From positions 150,750,012 through 150,814,011 of the forward strand of contig RSEF01000001.1 of the NCBI GenBank assembly GCA_003993805.1: 64,000 nucleotides of DNA. The letters run 5' to 3'. This document shows, piece by piece, positions 51,901-64,000 of this stretch. How positions within the stretch are numbered: the first letter of the stretch is position 1; the number at the start of each line of letters is the position of its first letter. The position numbers and the translations under genes were made by a program. The notes beneath the pieces are model-generated. The model did no database searches, was not told where the DNA came from, and saw nothing but the letters and a program-made list of their open reading frames with translations. The stretch is from Himantopus leucocephalus. Lineage: Eukaryota > Chordata > Aves > Charadriiformes > Recurvirostridae.

Positions 51901-53849
51901 GGCACCACAAGCAATAGCATTTTTTCCTTCGTTCAGGGAATGAAGAGTTCAGTCATTATTCAGCAGTCTCTTTTTTGGAGGAAACTGGTTTACAGAATTC
52001 CAAATTCTGGTTTAGTTGCTTAGGTCAAATAAGAATAACAGCTTAGACTGCAGCCTAACCTGTGTTAAGTTCATGTCCTGTACAGAAAGCCAATTCACCC
52101 CAGGTTTCACTGAAGACAATTATGCTTATTTTCTAAAGTCAACTGTGGTAAATTTAATAAGAAAATCAAGATTAATCTTCTTAAATCATTTTGGTGGGAA
52201 GAGCTATAGGTATGGACAGCATCCTCGACAAGTGGACATTGTCAAGAAAGGATATAATCTAGTCTTAAATAAATTTGTGTCATACTCAACAAGATGGTAG
52301 AGCTAGAAAGGAGAGAAAGAGGTACCATCTATATGAGCACAGAAGATAAAATCATCCACTTCTCAGATGATTATGCCAGTTCAAATGATCTCAATTTAAG
52401 TATTGCACAGGGACAAAAAACACAGAATTCAGGCTTCATACTTGAGTCAAGAAGAATTTAGTCTCCCAAGTACCTCAGCTACCGACGTGATGCAGGTTGC
52501 CACGTCTGCAGACTTGTGAACAGTTGCACAACTCCCATAATCAAGTTGGGCCCAGGCGTAGCCTGATTATGATCTCTTATTTGCAATACAGAATGAACTA
52601 GGTCACATAATTCTTCTGAGATTATGAGCATGGAAGAAGTGTGGCTTTTTCTACTTCTCCATGTTTCTTATCAATGTTATCTGCCTCTATTTTGCTGTCT
52701 TTTGTTCCTTTTCTTCTCAATATGCTAATAATTTTAAAGCATATAGCATTAAGGATCACAGTATGTGCCATGTTCCTCATCAGTTGACATGCTATTCCAA
52801 ACTTAGATGTATTTGGTTATCAGTGCAGATTACTGTTTGGTTTTTTTTATTTATTGGTATCCCTTTGTGGTACTAAGTCTGGAAAAGCTTCTGTGTCCCT
52901 AGGTAGCTAATGATATTGCCCTCTTCATCATAGTTTTATTTTTCTCTTCACAGTGTCATATCATTAGGTTATATTAAATCAACAGTCAACTCAGTCAGTC
53001 TCGATGTGTCTGTGGAATGTATTACAGTCTTCTAGTAAACAGCTGAATGCAGTGATACTTAAAGGCAACACATTTTTGTACTGGGAAATTAGAAAAAAAC
53101 CCCAAAAGTGTGGGGTCTTTGAATCTGGTTAGATTCATATTTTGGAGAGCTCCAAGCTCTGCTGATACCAGTAGCTCTTCTCTGTAGCTTTTAAGCATAA
53201 CTGGAGAATAAATCACACGAACAACAATAAAAAAATGCTATGCTTATTATAATCATCAGATAACACCGGGTGACAGAAAATGCAATCATTTACATGCAAA
53301 TAGCTTTGAAGCTGTACTGACTCTAAAGATGTAATGGACTGTATTTATTAAGGTCATACTCCTTGGAGATATTATACTGGAATGTAGACTCTATAAGCTG
53401 CTTGTGTCCATGCATGGCTTCCTGACAGCTATCTTGCCTTTACTCCTATGATTTCTTCACTTTTCTCACATTTTCCCTATCTCTCATCAGTCTGTGTGTG
53501 TCAGTGGCTAACAACACAAATGAGATGTGGCCTCAAAGCCTCAGGGATCTACACATGTCACTTGAAATAAATGGCTTACCTTGATGCAAGGTTTAGGTTA
53601 CTGAATAAGACTGCCGATTATTATCTTTGCTACTTTAAAAAAATCAAACCAAGTTTTTTTTCCCCCGGGTTTTATTTTTTTAATACTGGAGTTCATTCAT
53701 TTGAATTTTCACTGTGGGGAAATTTTGAGTACTGCTGCTGACTGTTATTGTAAGAATCCAGAAGACGAAATATGTTCAGGTGAAAATACACCCAGTATTT
53801 TTTTCATAATACCACTGTTGGTATATCACTGATAAATTGCAACATATGT
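48926..53849. other. AT-rich unique sequence, no gene seen
   Basis: No gene or repeat family is supported. Frames of 60-94 codons occur without motifs. Confidence 0.5.
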
Positions 53850-54288
53850 GCTAATGGACCAAATAATGGCTCTGATCTTGTTTAACATCTTCATTAATGA
53901 TCTGAATGATGGGGCAGAGTGTACTCTCAGCAAGTTTGTAGATGACACCAAACTGGGAGGAGTGGCTGATATACCAGAGCGTCATGCTGCCAATCAAAGG
54001 GACCCCAATAGTTGGGGAAAGGGGCTGACAAGAACTTTGTGAAGTTCAACAAGGAGAAGTGCAAAAGCCTTCATCTGGGGAGCAACAACCCCAGGCACCA
54101 GAACAGGGCGGGGGCCACCCTTGTGGAAAGCAGCTTTGCAGAAAAAGACCTGAAGGTCCTAGTGGACACCAAGTTGAACGTGAGCCAGCAGTGTGCCCTT
54201 GCTGCAAAGAAGGACAATAGTACCCTTGGCTGCATTAGACAAAGTATTGCCAGCAGGTCAGATATTATTAAAGGTTTCTGCCATGTCT
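53850..54288 (+). mobile_element. CR1 LINE internal fragment, reverse-transcriptase ORF (plus strand)
   Basis: Plus-strand translation gives LILFNIFINDLNDGAECTLS followed by KFVDDTKLGG, so the second catalytic motif is present as FVDD. The same frame ends at 54042. A frameshift near 54010-54040 continues the protein in another frame as FVKFNKEKCKSLHLGSNNP, then SSFAEKDLKVLVDTKLNVSQ and CALAAKKDNSTLGCIR. The match stops at about 54288. Both ends of the element are missing. It is a dead fragment. Confidence 0.92.
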
Positions 54289-57200
54289 ATGTATGTTAAA
54301 ATCAACAATGTATCTGATGAGTGTTTGGTCTCATTCTTCAAGAAACTGGAGTTGTTCAAAACTAAAACTATCAAGGATGTAGAAAAACAAAAGTTAGTCA
54401 CCTCGTCTAACTCAGCCCCTGGAGCAACCTTCCTCTCTTCTTTAAGTATGCACCAAGGATCCAAATTTCTTTGAAGCAAAGTTAGCAATTGTGAATATTC
54501 CTGTAAGGGATAATTAGACTTTACAGTAATCAACTATGCCTGTTGACTTCAAAGGTCAAGAATTACTCCAGCATATCCCTGATACCTATTCACTTTATGA
54601 AGAAAATAATTAGTAGGCAACTGTGAACAGGGATCACCTAAGCAGATATTGCCAAACTTTTGAGTTAAATTAAAAGGAAACATTAGTTTTGAGAAATCAG
54701 GAGCATATTAGCTCTAGTTTCAATCTACTTCTCTTACTGAGCCTTCCAATTTATAACAACATTGTTGGGACTCTTTAGTGACTAACATGGACAGGGATGT
54801 CCTTTGCTACCAATTAATCAGGTATGTGAAACCTTTGTAACAAATTCAAAAATTTCTGAATGAAGAATGATGTTGCAAACAGAACTCTAAATTTCTCCAC
54901 TCGTCTTTAGATTTTTATTTTCATTGTTACAAGGTGATTTTCTAATTGCCTTCTATTTGTTTTCACTTTCTCCCACAGAATTCTAGAGGGATACACGTAA
55001 ATATTTAATATTTTCCTGAATGCCTGAAATGTTGTTGCACCTGCATTTGTACCAGTATTCACTCTCCAAGACAATACTAGGAGAAAAAAGGTCTGGAAGA
55101 TCAAAAGCTAACCTTAAAACATGATCAGGTGCTTTCTTGTTTCGCAATATGTATTGATGGTTGAACCTGCAAACTGTGAGTTTGATCATGAACATGTTTC
55201 TTAAAAAATGTACATGAATTAGCCCTTGATTTGGCATTGCACAAGCAGTCATCTTAATAACCTAAACCTGTGCTTTATGTATTTGGATATTTATTTAAGA
55301 TCCAATGTTGTGGCAGAGTAAATAATATCTGCAGAATTGTCACAGTTGTTCTGTCAAAAACTTGCAGTGTAGAGTGGCTATTACAAAACATATTAAATAT
55401 TTATCTCAATGTTGCAAATGAATGCTGAAAGAAACTACTTCTGTAAATTCAGTTTCTCATTGTGAGAATATATTATATATTTTAAACATCTCTGTAGGTC
55501 TCAGCATTTTAAATGTTTCTATTTACTACTGGTAGCTCTAAGTACTTCCTACAGTGCTTGTGATTAACTGATTTAATCCATTATATGATTTTGAATGAAA
55601 TATCAATTTTTAGACAATTTTTAGGTTTCCAAAACTCTGTAAAATTTGTTAACCTGGTCTATTTACAGGATCTTTAAGTGACTCATCTTATTTTTGTCCT
55701 AACTTATGGACATTGTCAAAAATAAAGGTATTATGAGCATGGTAATTTTGCAAAACATTTTAAAAACAGAAACATTTTCAATCTCATTTGTCTGCTGAAA
55801 CCTCTTTGATGAGTTATTTCTCTTCATTTTGCATTGTTTAATTGAGCAAAGACCAGTTGAACTTAATTTAGACAGGCATCCAAGTAGAAAACCTTTTACC
55901 AGTCTTTGCTTAAATGTGTTGGAAAAAACTTTCACTGAAAGCATGAGAATAATGCACTACATATATGTAAAGATTGTATATGCTTATTATAGATTGTTAG
56001 ATTTTAAAGCATCATCATATAAAACTTTTGCTGTCAAAGTTTTGTACTTTCATCATCATTACTATTATGCAGCCCAAAGTCTTCTTTAAGGCTTGTGCTT
56101 GGGCAATGCAGGAATTGAGAGCTACTCATTAAAATTCCTTGCTTTATCCATTTGTTACTATTTACTGTAATTCTCTTATACGTATATTTTGCTGGAAACT
56201 TGATAAAGTGCAAATCCAGGGTGAGAGAGATTTTCTTCCCACTAATACATTTTGTTTTGACACATTGGGTGGTTTTGCCTCTCTTTCTAAGGTAAGTTCA
56301 GACAATTTATGTAAAATTTGTGTCATAGAAACTGCTTGATATTTTACAGTGTTGAACTGGTTGATTAATGACAGAAGAAATGTAAACTACTAAACCTTCT
56401 ATGACTTCTAAATTTTGGGATAACATAGAACATATTTTTAAACTAAAGCACAACATCCATCCCCTCCCCCTCTCCAACTCATTTATTCTTTCCCAAGACC
56501 TTTGCCTGTGAAGACAAATTGATGGTATTTACATGTTATTTCACTTAGTGCAGTATTAATCATATCTAGAAATTTTTAGAGAGGTTTTTTTTTATTATTA
56601 CATAGGTAGAAGAAGAAACTGTTATCTTCTCTCTGATTGCAGGGACATTAAATACCCCAGGGAAAGGGTGGATGCAGACATCGTCATGAGGTCATCATTG
56701 GTATTCTGTCACCTTCCTATGTCCCAGCTTTTGGACTTGAGAGCAATTTTTCAGAACAACTCCATATGTAGATAGCAGACTGCAAGTTGAGGGTCAAATT
56801 GAATTTGTGTGTCATGAACCCAGAGGCTGTCTTTGCCTGACCCTCCTTAGAGGTGGCCACAGGTGTAAAGACTCCCGTTTTAATGAAGGTCCTTCACAAA
56901 TATGAGTCTGCTTCCACTTCAGGTCAGGGGCAAGACTTGAGGTAATGGAAATTAGTATGTAAATACTGAGATCAGTGATTATTTATGCTTTTTGCAGCAT
57001 GGCTCTTCCTTTCTCTCAGCTTCACATTCCTCCTCTGCTGACAGTGGCAGCAAAGAATATACTCATTTGTCTTTTTTACTCAATGTCATTTCCATTATTT
57101 CCTATTCAAGTTCTCTAAATAAATGTTCTTCTCATTAGCTACCTTTCTACTGGGGCTTTTCCGGTACTCGTGTACATTCTTTTACCTTTCCAACCCGTTC

Positions 57201-57404
57201 TTCTAAGGAACCTCCACCTCAGCTTCCATGCTGGAAAATCAGATTTTCCAGGGAGGGATTTAAATGCACATGATGTATTGCCATTGTGTTATTTTATTTT
57301 TTTTTGCTAAAATCCAATAAAACTTACTCAAAAATGCAAACATTTGAAATTGAGGAAGTTTTCTTTGCTTTTAAATATGTTTTAAGCTATTGTTGTTCTT
57401 TGAA
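54289..57404. other. AT-rich unique sequence, no gene seen
   Basis: No gene is supported. One strong donor-like site (CTAAG|GTAAGT at about 56290) has only a poor upstream acceptor, so I do not call an exon. Confidence 0.45.
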
Positions 57405-57463
57405 TACATTTATTGCATTTCCATATTCTTTTANTACATTTATTGCATTTCCAGATTCTTTTA
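57405..57463. repeat. 29-bp direct duplication around a single N
   Basis: TACATTTATTGCATTTCCA-containing copies at 57405-57433 and 57435-57463 differ at about one base and flank the N at 57434, again suggesting unmerged contig ends. Confidence 0.85.
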
Positions 57464-57881
57464 TGGCAATTAAAAATCACAAACCACATCTACGGCAGAG
57501 TGATCCCCCTTTTTCAATGAAATATGACATGTTGAATTGTCCAGAGAAGTAGAAAACAATATATGTTAGATGGCTAAAAAAATGCATTTGTACACTTACG
57601 CTTTGACAAAAAAAAAGAAATCTGACTGGCAAAAATTTATAATGTTGGTATTTAATATTTTTAAAAGTATTANATGGCAATTAAAAATCACAAACCACAT
57701 CTACGGCAGAGTGATCCTCTTTTTTTAATGAAATGTGACATGTTGAATTGTCCAGAAAAGTAGAAAACAATATATGTTAGATAGTTAAAAAAATGCATTT
57801 GTACACTTATGCTTTGACAAAAAAAAGAAATTTGACTGGCAAAAATTTATAACGTTAGTATTTAATATTTTTAAAAGTATT
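57463..57881. repeat. About 209-bp direct duplication around a single N
   Basis: Copies 57463-57671 and 57674-57881 share ATGGCAATTAAAAATCACAA through TTTTTAAAAGTAT and flank the N at 57673. By eye there are about ten substitutions, nearly all transitions, plus a homopolymer length change. That is roughly 5% divergence, more than the neighbouring N-flanked duplications. It may be a false duplication of divergent haplotypes or a genuine older tandem duplication with a gap. Confidence 0.9.
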
Positions 57882-58116
57882 CTATAGTGGGATCTTGATT
57901 TTAATGTGACACATAAGGTTATGTACTTAACTGTGGTACCATTTGGTTTTTACAGTAGAGTGAGTCTGTTGGAATCAGTTACCTCATCAGCATACAACAG
58001 AAACAAGTAAATATATATACTTTTTATAATGGTGGTGTTATCTGAACCTAATTAATGAGATTGATCTGAGAAGTTAATGTCAAGAGCTCAGTTGGTACAA
58101 AGCAACACAGTCTGAG

Positions 58117-58193
58117 CAATGCCAGTGAAACCTGCTGAATCCCTCATTNAGTCATGTCAATGCCAGTGAAACCTGCTGATTTGAATCCCTCAT
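58117..58193. repeat. Short direct duplication around a single N
   Basis: CAATGCCAGTGAAACCTGCT with GAATCCCTCAT occurs at 58117-58148 and again at 58158-58193, with a small TTTG difference, around the N at 58149. Same signature as the other single-N sites. Confidence 0.85.
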
Positions 58194-59284
58194 CCCCACT
58201 CCTGTGAACTAACTGTCTGTCTATCTGGAGCCTAATTTGCCACCTACTGAAAGTCACAAGGGAAGAAAGTAAATATGTGTGTGCATATATATCCCGCTAT
58301 AACTTGAAGTAAGTGGGTCTCAAGGTCGTTCTTTGGATCAACTTCATAATTTTCACACTCCAAGTACTGAGGAGTGTTAACCACCCGTACCTTCTGGGCA
58401 AGGTAAACGAAACTGGTCTGTGCTAGAGCCCTTAGCATAGCTTCATAGCTCAGGGGACGAACATGCCACAGCCAGTACCACCAAGCTGTGCTGTGCTGAG
58501 GATGGAATAAGCACCAGACCTCTATGCCATACGCTTGCTAACAGTAAAAGTAACGAGGTGAACAATCTCAGCCCATTACCTTGAATGGAATTTGCCTTTT
58601 GTCCTCCCTCTCTATGGCATGGTAATAGCGTGGGTAAGAAGGAACATGCAGAGACACATTTAGTCATTTTCAGCATTTCTGCCAATAAGAAGTATATTGT
58701 ACCACAGGAGCTATTGCTGTAGACTCTGCAACTGTAGGAGGGCTGATCTTTATTGAAAGATCAATACAATGTCCCTCTGTTTCTCATTTTGAAAGGAGCC
58801 ATTGTCACCTGGCATCAAAATGATGCTTTAAAAATGCTGAATATGGTTTGCTCCTCTCTTTGAGGGCCAGGTTTTACCAGCCTAACCAAGACTGAGTATT
58901 ATCCAGAGGTGACTTACATCAGCAGCAAGATCCAAATGCTTTCACGCATTTAGTTTCAAAAATCTGGACTAGTAAAAAATTCGGTTTTTCTCCTTAAAAA
59001 AAATATATTTTTCCTATACATCATTTCCACTGGATCACTTTGGGAGGAAAGCACAGGAGATGAGGACATTCGAGCATTCTGAAATCTCTGTGTAATGAGA
59101 CCCTTGTGCTGAAGACATGTTTATAGAGCACTTCAAAACTGTAGGGATGGTATAAAATGGTCACCTTCCTACTTACTGGTTTGCATGCAGAGAGTCTTTG
59201 ACAGATAAATTCCACAGAACTTCACAGTCTTCATCGTACTTTCAAGTCATTTGCAATGTAGATGTATAGAGCTGCAATTAAGGA
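58194..59284. other. Unique sequence, no gene seen
   Basis: No gene or identifiable repeat family between the single-N sites and the second 100-N gap. Confidence 0.5.
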
Positions 59285-59384
59285 NNNNNNNNNNNNNNNN
59301 NNNNNNNNNNNNNNNNNNNNNNNNNNNNNNNNNNNNNNNNNNNNNNNNNNNNNNNNNNNNNNNNNNNNNNNNNNNNNNNNNNNN
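59285..59384. other. Assembly gap, 100 N
   Basis: Exactly 100 N, a placeholder gap. CR1 coding sequence starts immediately to its right and runs into it, so at least part of the missing sequence is likely CR1. Confidence 0.98.
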
Positions 59385-59640
59385 TCTGTATGTTCATGTT
59401 CCTCAGGTGGTCATGAACCTGATCTTTTCTTACAAGTGGGAGGGACTTTTCTGCCCCAGTCCCTGCCTTGCAATCCATCCACTGGAGAGGTGTGGGAAGA
59501 GAGATTGCCAATGAAGACTGAGGCAAAAAAATTGAGTACCTCAGCATTCTCCTCATCCATTATTATCAGTTTTCTAGTCATATTTGTCAGGGGTGGGCAT
59601 GGGGTACATTTTCTTTGACCCAGCTCCTTCCCGCCAAGTC
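59385..59640 (-). mobile_element. CR1 LINE fragment entering the gap (minus strand)
   Basis: The minus strand reads ENAEVLNFFASVFIGNLSSH (about 59485-59550), the well-conserved linker between the endonuclease and reverse-transcriptase parts of CR1 ORF2, then DHLRNMNIQ at the gap edge. The next expected residues are the start of the RT domain, which would lie in the gap. Only this piece is visible, and no 3' UTR is seen on the far side of the gap. Confidence 0.85.
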
Positions 59641-60962
59641 CCAGTCCAAATGAGAATAATGAAATCTTAACTACCCTTATTAGAAAAAAAAAAAAAAGTA
59701 TGTCAATATAACAACAGATTAATATTCTCAGGCTTCCATTCTTCTCTACCTTCATAAAGTGTTATGACAGACAGAAAACGAAGTTTGCTTTATTTTCAAT
59801 AGAGTATGTATTTCTTTCAGTTTGACTGTTTTCCATTTGTACAACAAAAGGCAATTGTATTAAATGTTTCCTTTAAAGTATTTTATTTTAAAATATAGCT
59901 TCTGGATTGTATTTAATAGCAAACCAGGGATAAGAAAAAAACATTAAACAGCTACATAAAAGAGAAATTGGAAACTGCTGTGAAATTGTATCTAATGCAA
60001 CAGCTCTCCATGCACGCTAGTCAGAGAACAGAGTATTAGATTGGCATATTTGCTCTTTTGTCTCCTTAAAGGGCTGTGGGCACAGCAAGAAGTAGTCTCA
60101 GTGTTTGCTCTGAGGCATAAATCACTGTGAAAACAACATCTTAGTCTGATAAACCGGTTTAGCCCACAGAACTTCCTTAGGTGTCTTGTGTACCTTTTGT
60201 TTAATTGCATTCTAGTTTCTCTTTAGATAAAAGAATTTCAGATAATGAAATAAGAGATACCCAGATTTGCTATTAATCTAGTGCATTCGTGACCTGTGGT
60301 AACTAAGTTACTTCTGGAGAAAGGAGTGAGGAAAGCCAGGGGTGTAGAAGACCCCACAAGACCCCACAATAACGGAGTGTGTTTGTAATGTTTAATCTAT
60401 TGTCTATTGCATGCATACACAATGTGTATACATATGTGCGTATGTTATTTTTATATATATATTAAATATATATATAAAAAATGAGCTATAGATCCAGTGC
60501 TATGTTTCTAATGGTTTATAGCATACATTACTTTAAAAGTGTGGTCTATACAGTGGTACCTGGCATGCATGGTATATTCTGTGCCTTCCACAGTATAGAT
60601 TTCATGGTTGTTACCCTGTCAACAGAGACAACAGAGACTTTTGCTTGTGTATAACATTAGAAGAATGTTCCTGATGGCTCTGGACAGAATATCTACACTC
60701 AAATTACATGTTTTTGACTGTTTGAGGTCTATTTTAAAATTTTGTTCTGATTTTTGTTACATTCATTAATAAAATTCATTTTAGAAGACTGCTTATTACT
60801 GCATAACAAAGTCTTAGAGGAAAACTGCCTGTGTTCAGCAAAACTGAATGGTGCTAGCTAGTTGACAAAAATACTGGACAACATGCAGTTTACTTTTAGA
60901 AAACTGCAAAGGGCTGTGAATTTATGTTATTAAGCTACTTCCAGATTGGTTACTTTCCTGTG
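59641..60962. other. AT-rich sequence with simple repeats, no gene seen
   Basis: No gene is supported. A TA/TATG microsatellite occurs at about 60420-60480, and two copies of AGACCCCACA sit in tandem near 60349-60368. Confidence 0.5.
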
Positions 60963-61032
60963 TTATAATGATTGGACTAGATGATCTCACAGGTCTTTTC
61001 CAATTTAGGAGATTGATTCTGTGATTCTGTAT
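60963..61032 (+). mobile_element. CR1 LINE 3' terminal remnant (plus strand)
   Basis: About 70 bp: TTATAATGATTGGACTAGAT, then GATCTCACAGGTCTTTTCCA and the octamer tail GATTCTGTGATTCTGTATG. Only the last part of the 3' UTR survives. Confidence 0.9.
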
Positions 61033-64000
61033 GCTACTTTCTGCATTAGTACACACATCCTCATGTGTCTGGGACAGTCATAAACCAGGATGCAAAACGA
61101 AAGTTATAGAAATACTACACTAGATGGGCAATGGGTCTACTCCATACAGCTGTTTCTGTGTTTCCTTTTTTTTAACCTTAAATATGATAAGGTTCAAATT
61201 GTGAATTTGAATTTAACCCCCCTTCCTCATGATAACAATCACATCTCTAGCTGATCATTTTCTGAATCCACATACATGCCCTGCCCACATTTTCCCTTCT
61301 GTTCAGTCGTACATTACTCTCTGTATTTGAGACAAAACAGATAAGAAGACATCATCATTGGTGTATTATTTAAGTAGCTACTGATTCTAAATATTTAGGA
61401 ATGAAAGAAATTCAAAAAATTGCCTACCAGTTATGGGAGATGTTGCACTTTCAGTTATCCTAATAGTTGATTACTGGAATAAATCTCCTTGTGATGAAGA
61501 ACAAGATATTCTCCACAAAAGAATTAAATGATTGAAACTTGTTCCTTCTCAAACAAAAAATAAATTTACTAATCTCATAAAATTTTTTTCTCAATGTTTT
61601 TTAATTCTTATTTTAACTTTACTAGAGAGATATTTATCTTCTATCACCCAGTCATTGTTGTCATTCTGGAGGATTATGTCATTTTTCTATGGACACCTCA
61701 ATGGTTATCACTCGACTTGTCTTGGATGTGATACAGCCTTCTCATAAGTGTCCTTACAATTACTACATTTGCTGATAAAAGAATGCTGTACTGGAATAGA
61801 TCTACTGTTGATCCAGTTCAGATCTTTCTACAGAAAAGCTGTTTATATTGACCAAAACTAAAGTGAATCATAGGTGGCGAAATCTTTTCCCCCTTAGGTG
61901 ATATTGAGGTTCCATTAAGATCTCTTTTTAGTTCCCAGTACATATCAGATTAGGATTTCAGACATACGATTTTGTCTGTTTTCAATATTTCTTCTGTTGG
62001 GGCTAATTTGTAAAATGAACACGCAAACACGATTTTCATTATAAAGGTTTTGGTTTGATTTTTTTTTTTAGTTTATTTATAATAATTTATATAGTAAATT
62101 TAGTTTATAATTAAGCTGCAACTGTGCATCCTTTTTTGGCTCCAGCTGCTCTATGAAAGAAGTTCATCAGCCCCAGGTGACCACTTGGTTGATTGTCCCT
62201 GACAGTGAATGGCCAAGGATGACCATTGCCTCAGATTTGCCAGCTGATATACTCATTTGATTTCTCCCTAACCTACTTCAGGGAAAATAAACCAGGTTAG
62301 TTTAAAACATTTAGATAGGGCCACTGCCACATTATTCATTTTGATTGAAAGTTTATGGAGCAGATCAACTGGCAGACTCGAGAGGCAATAATCTCCAGGA
62401 GGAAGGACATGGCAAGATGATGGAGACTGGGACTGATACCTGTCCAGTGGCACGCCAGACCCCGAGGAGGTTGTGTGTCTGTGTGGTTAGTTGTACTGAG
62501 ATTTTTTGTTATGTTCTTTGACAGGATATTTTTATCTGGAACCTACGATGAAAGGAGACCTCTGGGCTCTCACTCTAGTGACTGGAGTTACTGATTTCCA
62601 TGCTTACATTAGAGAGTTTGAAATGGCAAATTACAGAAGTACTCCACAGTCATCCTCTACTCCTCACGACAGGAAAGGAAAGTTCCCATTTTCCAGATAA
62701 TGAAGAACAGTACCACTGCCATTTTTTCAGCAATTTTTTTCTGCCTGGTGAATAGGTGCAAATACATTAGTATCCTGCAGCAGCAGGACCAGAATGTTTT
62801 TCAGCTGGGTAACTATGCCCACTTCGTCACAGTTCTCTCTTTTAGTTGCTCAGCTGGTAGCAGAGCATTAACAGAAATTTACATGTCATCTCATCACTGA
62901 TCGATCTCGTTCACCCAGTTAACACTTTTGTCACAGAACAATGGAGGTATTCTCTAAAATATTGTTCTTGGCTCAACAGGATCGATTAAATATAAATGCC
63001 TGTTACTGTTCTGTGTTTCAATGTGTCTGGCTAGCTGCTAGCTCTCAAGCTGCCTGAAATTTTATTGTGCACCATCATCATTTTTTTTTCCTTTTACCTG
63101 AATTGGAAAAATTTGGAAACCAAAAGAAGAAACAAATTTTATTTTATATTACTAGCAATTACTGTTAGATGGCACATTTTAATAATGGCACTATTTTGTA
63201 TTCTGGGGATTCATGGTGGTATTATTCAAATATACTTTGATTTTAGACCAACAGAGGTTTGACAGAGGTTTCCTGTTCTACTCCTTGTCTGTCAGAAATC
63301 AGTCAACCTGAACAGCAGCCACTTTGCTTCCCATTCTTCTGTAGGCTAGTTGTAAGTTACATTTATATAGGCTTTCATCCTGGAAAAATGAGTGCAAAAT
63401 TATTCATCTGTTTCTAGAGGGTCTTATGAAATTTAAACAACAATGTGTTAGCTACTATTCTTAAGGCACTGCTCAGTGTCAGAAACATATGTATTTCAAT
63501 CACCATATGGCAACATCAACTGAGAGTATGCCTTAAGAAGCCTTGGGCTATTGCTCTAACCACTAGTCCATGTGAGAGTGAGCTGAGTCTCAATCTTCTG
63601 TTCTGGACTTAGCATTTTAGAGTCAGAGGAAACCACACTTGCTGTTACCATGCCTGGCTGCCAGTATGGAAAGCAGGACATCAAGTGAAGTGTCATCCCT
63701 TCACATTTCAGTGCGTGTGGACAGCCAGAAACTGTAGAAGGAACCACGCAGAAAGCCAAATGCCAGGTTTTTAAGGAATTTTCAGCTCAATAAAAATGTT
63801 CCCAGGGAGAGGCACCTTCTGAGTAGCAGGTCATGTCTATTTTTTTGGATCTTGACTTAGAATGTAGGAATGGTAAAGTCTGCCTAAGTCTTAGACTTAG
63901 GCTTTTATGTCTCTGGCAACCTCATAGCAAAAGTCCACCAAAATCTTTGTTCAACTACCTCCTAGCTTTGTAATAGTATAAAATCTTCAGGCATATACAC
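61033..64000. other. AT-rich unique sequence, no gene seen
   Basis: No gene is supported. The frame at 62506-62700 follows an acceptor-like TTCTTTGACAG at about 62522 but has no matching donor. On minus near 63550-63580, ATGGACTAGTGGTTAGAGCA is reminiscent of a tRNA-derived SINE head, but it is too short to call. Confidence 0.45.

Noticed and set aside
59251..59618. Frames of 87-118 codons spanning the 100-N gap on plus
   Set aside because: They are open only because N codons are not read as stops; the real signal is the minus-strand CR1.
63550..63580. tRNA-like SINE head on the minus strand (GGACTAGTGGTTAGAGCA)
   Set aside because: Only about 20 bases resemble a tRNA-derived head and no SINE body or tail follows.

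Overview
This window looks like non-coding nuclear DNA from a bird, probably a neoavian. Two sequence signs support this. Degraded CR1 non-LTR retrotransposons are present on both strands, with the avian 3' tail built from an ATTCTRTG-like octamer. There are also two solo endogenous-retrovirus LTRs of a type I recall from neoavian genomes; one runs on the minus strand from a 'TGTCCTGGTTTCAGCTGGGA'-like start to a 'GGTTAAACCACA'-like end. The DNA is AT-rich. There is no bacterial-style gene, CRISPR array, rRNA or tRNA. No long intact reading frame is visible: the longest uninterrupted one that avoids N runs is about 129 codons, which is within chance for 64 kb of AT-rich DNA.

Layout. Positions 1-12.2 kb are mostly unique sequence, with short A/T runs, a possible CR1 tail near 4.8 kb and a 43-bp tandem duplication at 7.2 kb. 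A minus-strand CR1 3' end at 12.2-12.6 kb is broken by a 100-N gap. At 13.9-14.3 kb lies a near-perfect long inverted repeat (arms 118/120 identical, 127-nt spacer). From 16.8 to 18.6 kb there is a CR1 3' end followed by a long CR1 reverse-transcriptase remnant. A minus-strand solo LTR sits at 21.3-21.8 kb beside a T/G-rich tract, and a plus-strand LTR at about 30.1-30.7 kb. A minus-strand CR1 piece is at 33.06-33.61 kb, and a possible ancient MIR-like SINE at about 38.14-38.3 kb. At 42.8-45.5 kb five short potential exons share compatible splice phases and end in a stop; I treat them as a low-confidence candidate for the 3' part of an unknown gene. Further CR1 pieces lie at 48.45-48.93 kb (-), 53.85-54.29 kb (+), 59.39-59.64 kb (-, abutting a second 100-N gap) and 60.96-61.03 kb (+).

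Assembly quality matters here. Four isolated single Ns (42146, 57434, 57673, 58149) are each flanked by direct repeats of the same sequence, the pattern expected when overlapping contig ends were joined without being merged. Both 100-N gaps fall inside or against CR1 copies.

Nothing here supports a new multi-gene system. The observations most worth checking are the long inverted repeat, the candidate exon chain and the duplicated blocks around the single Ns.
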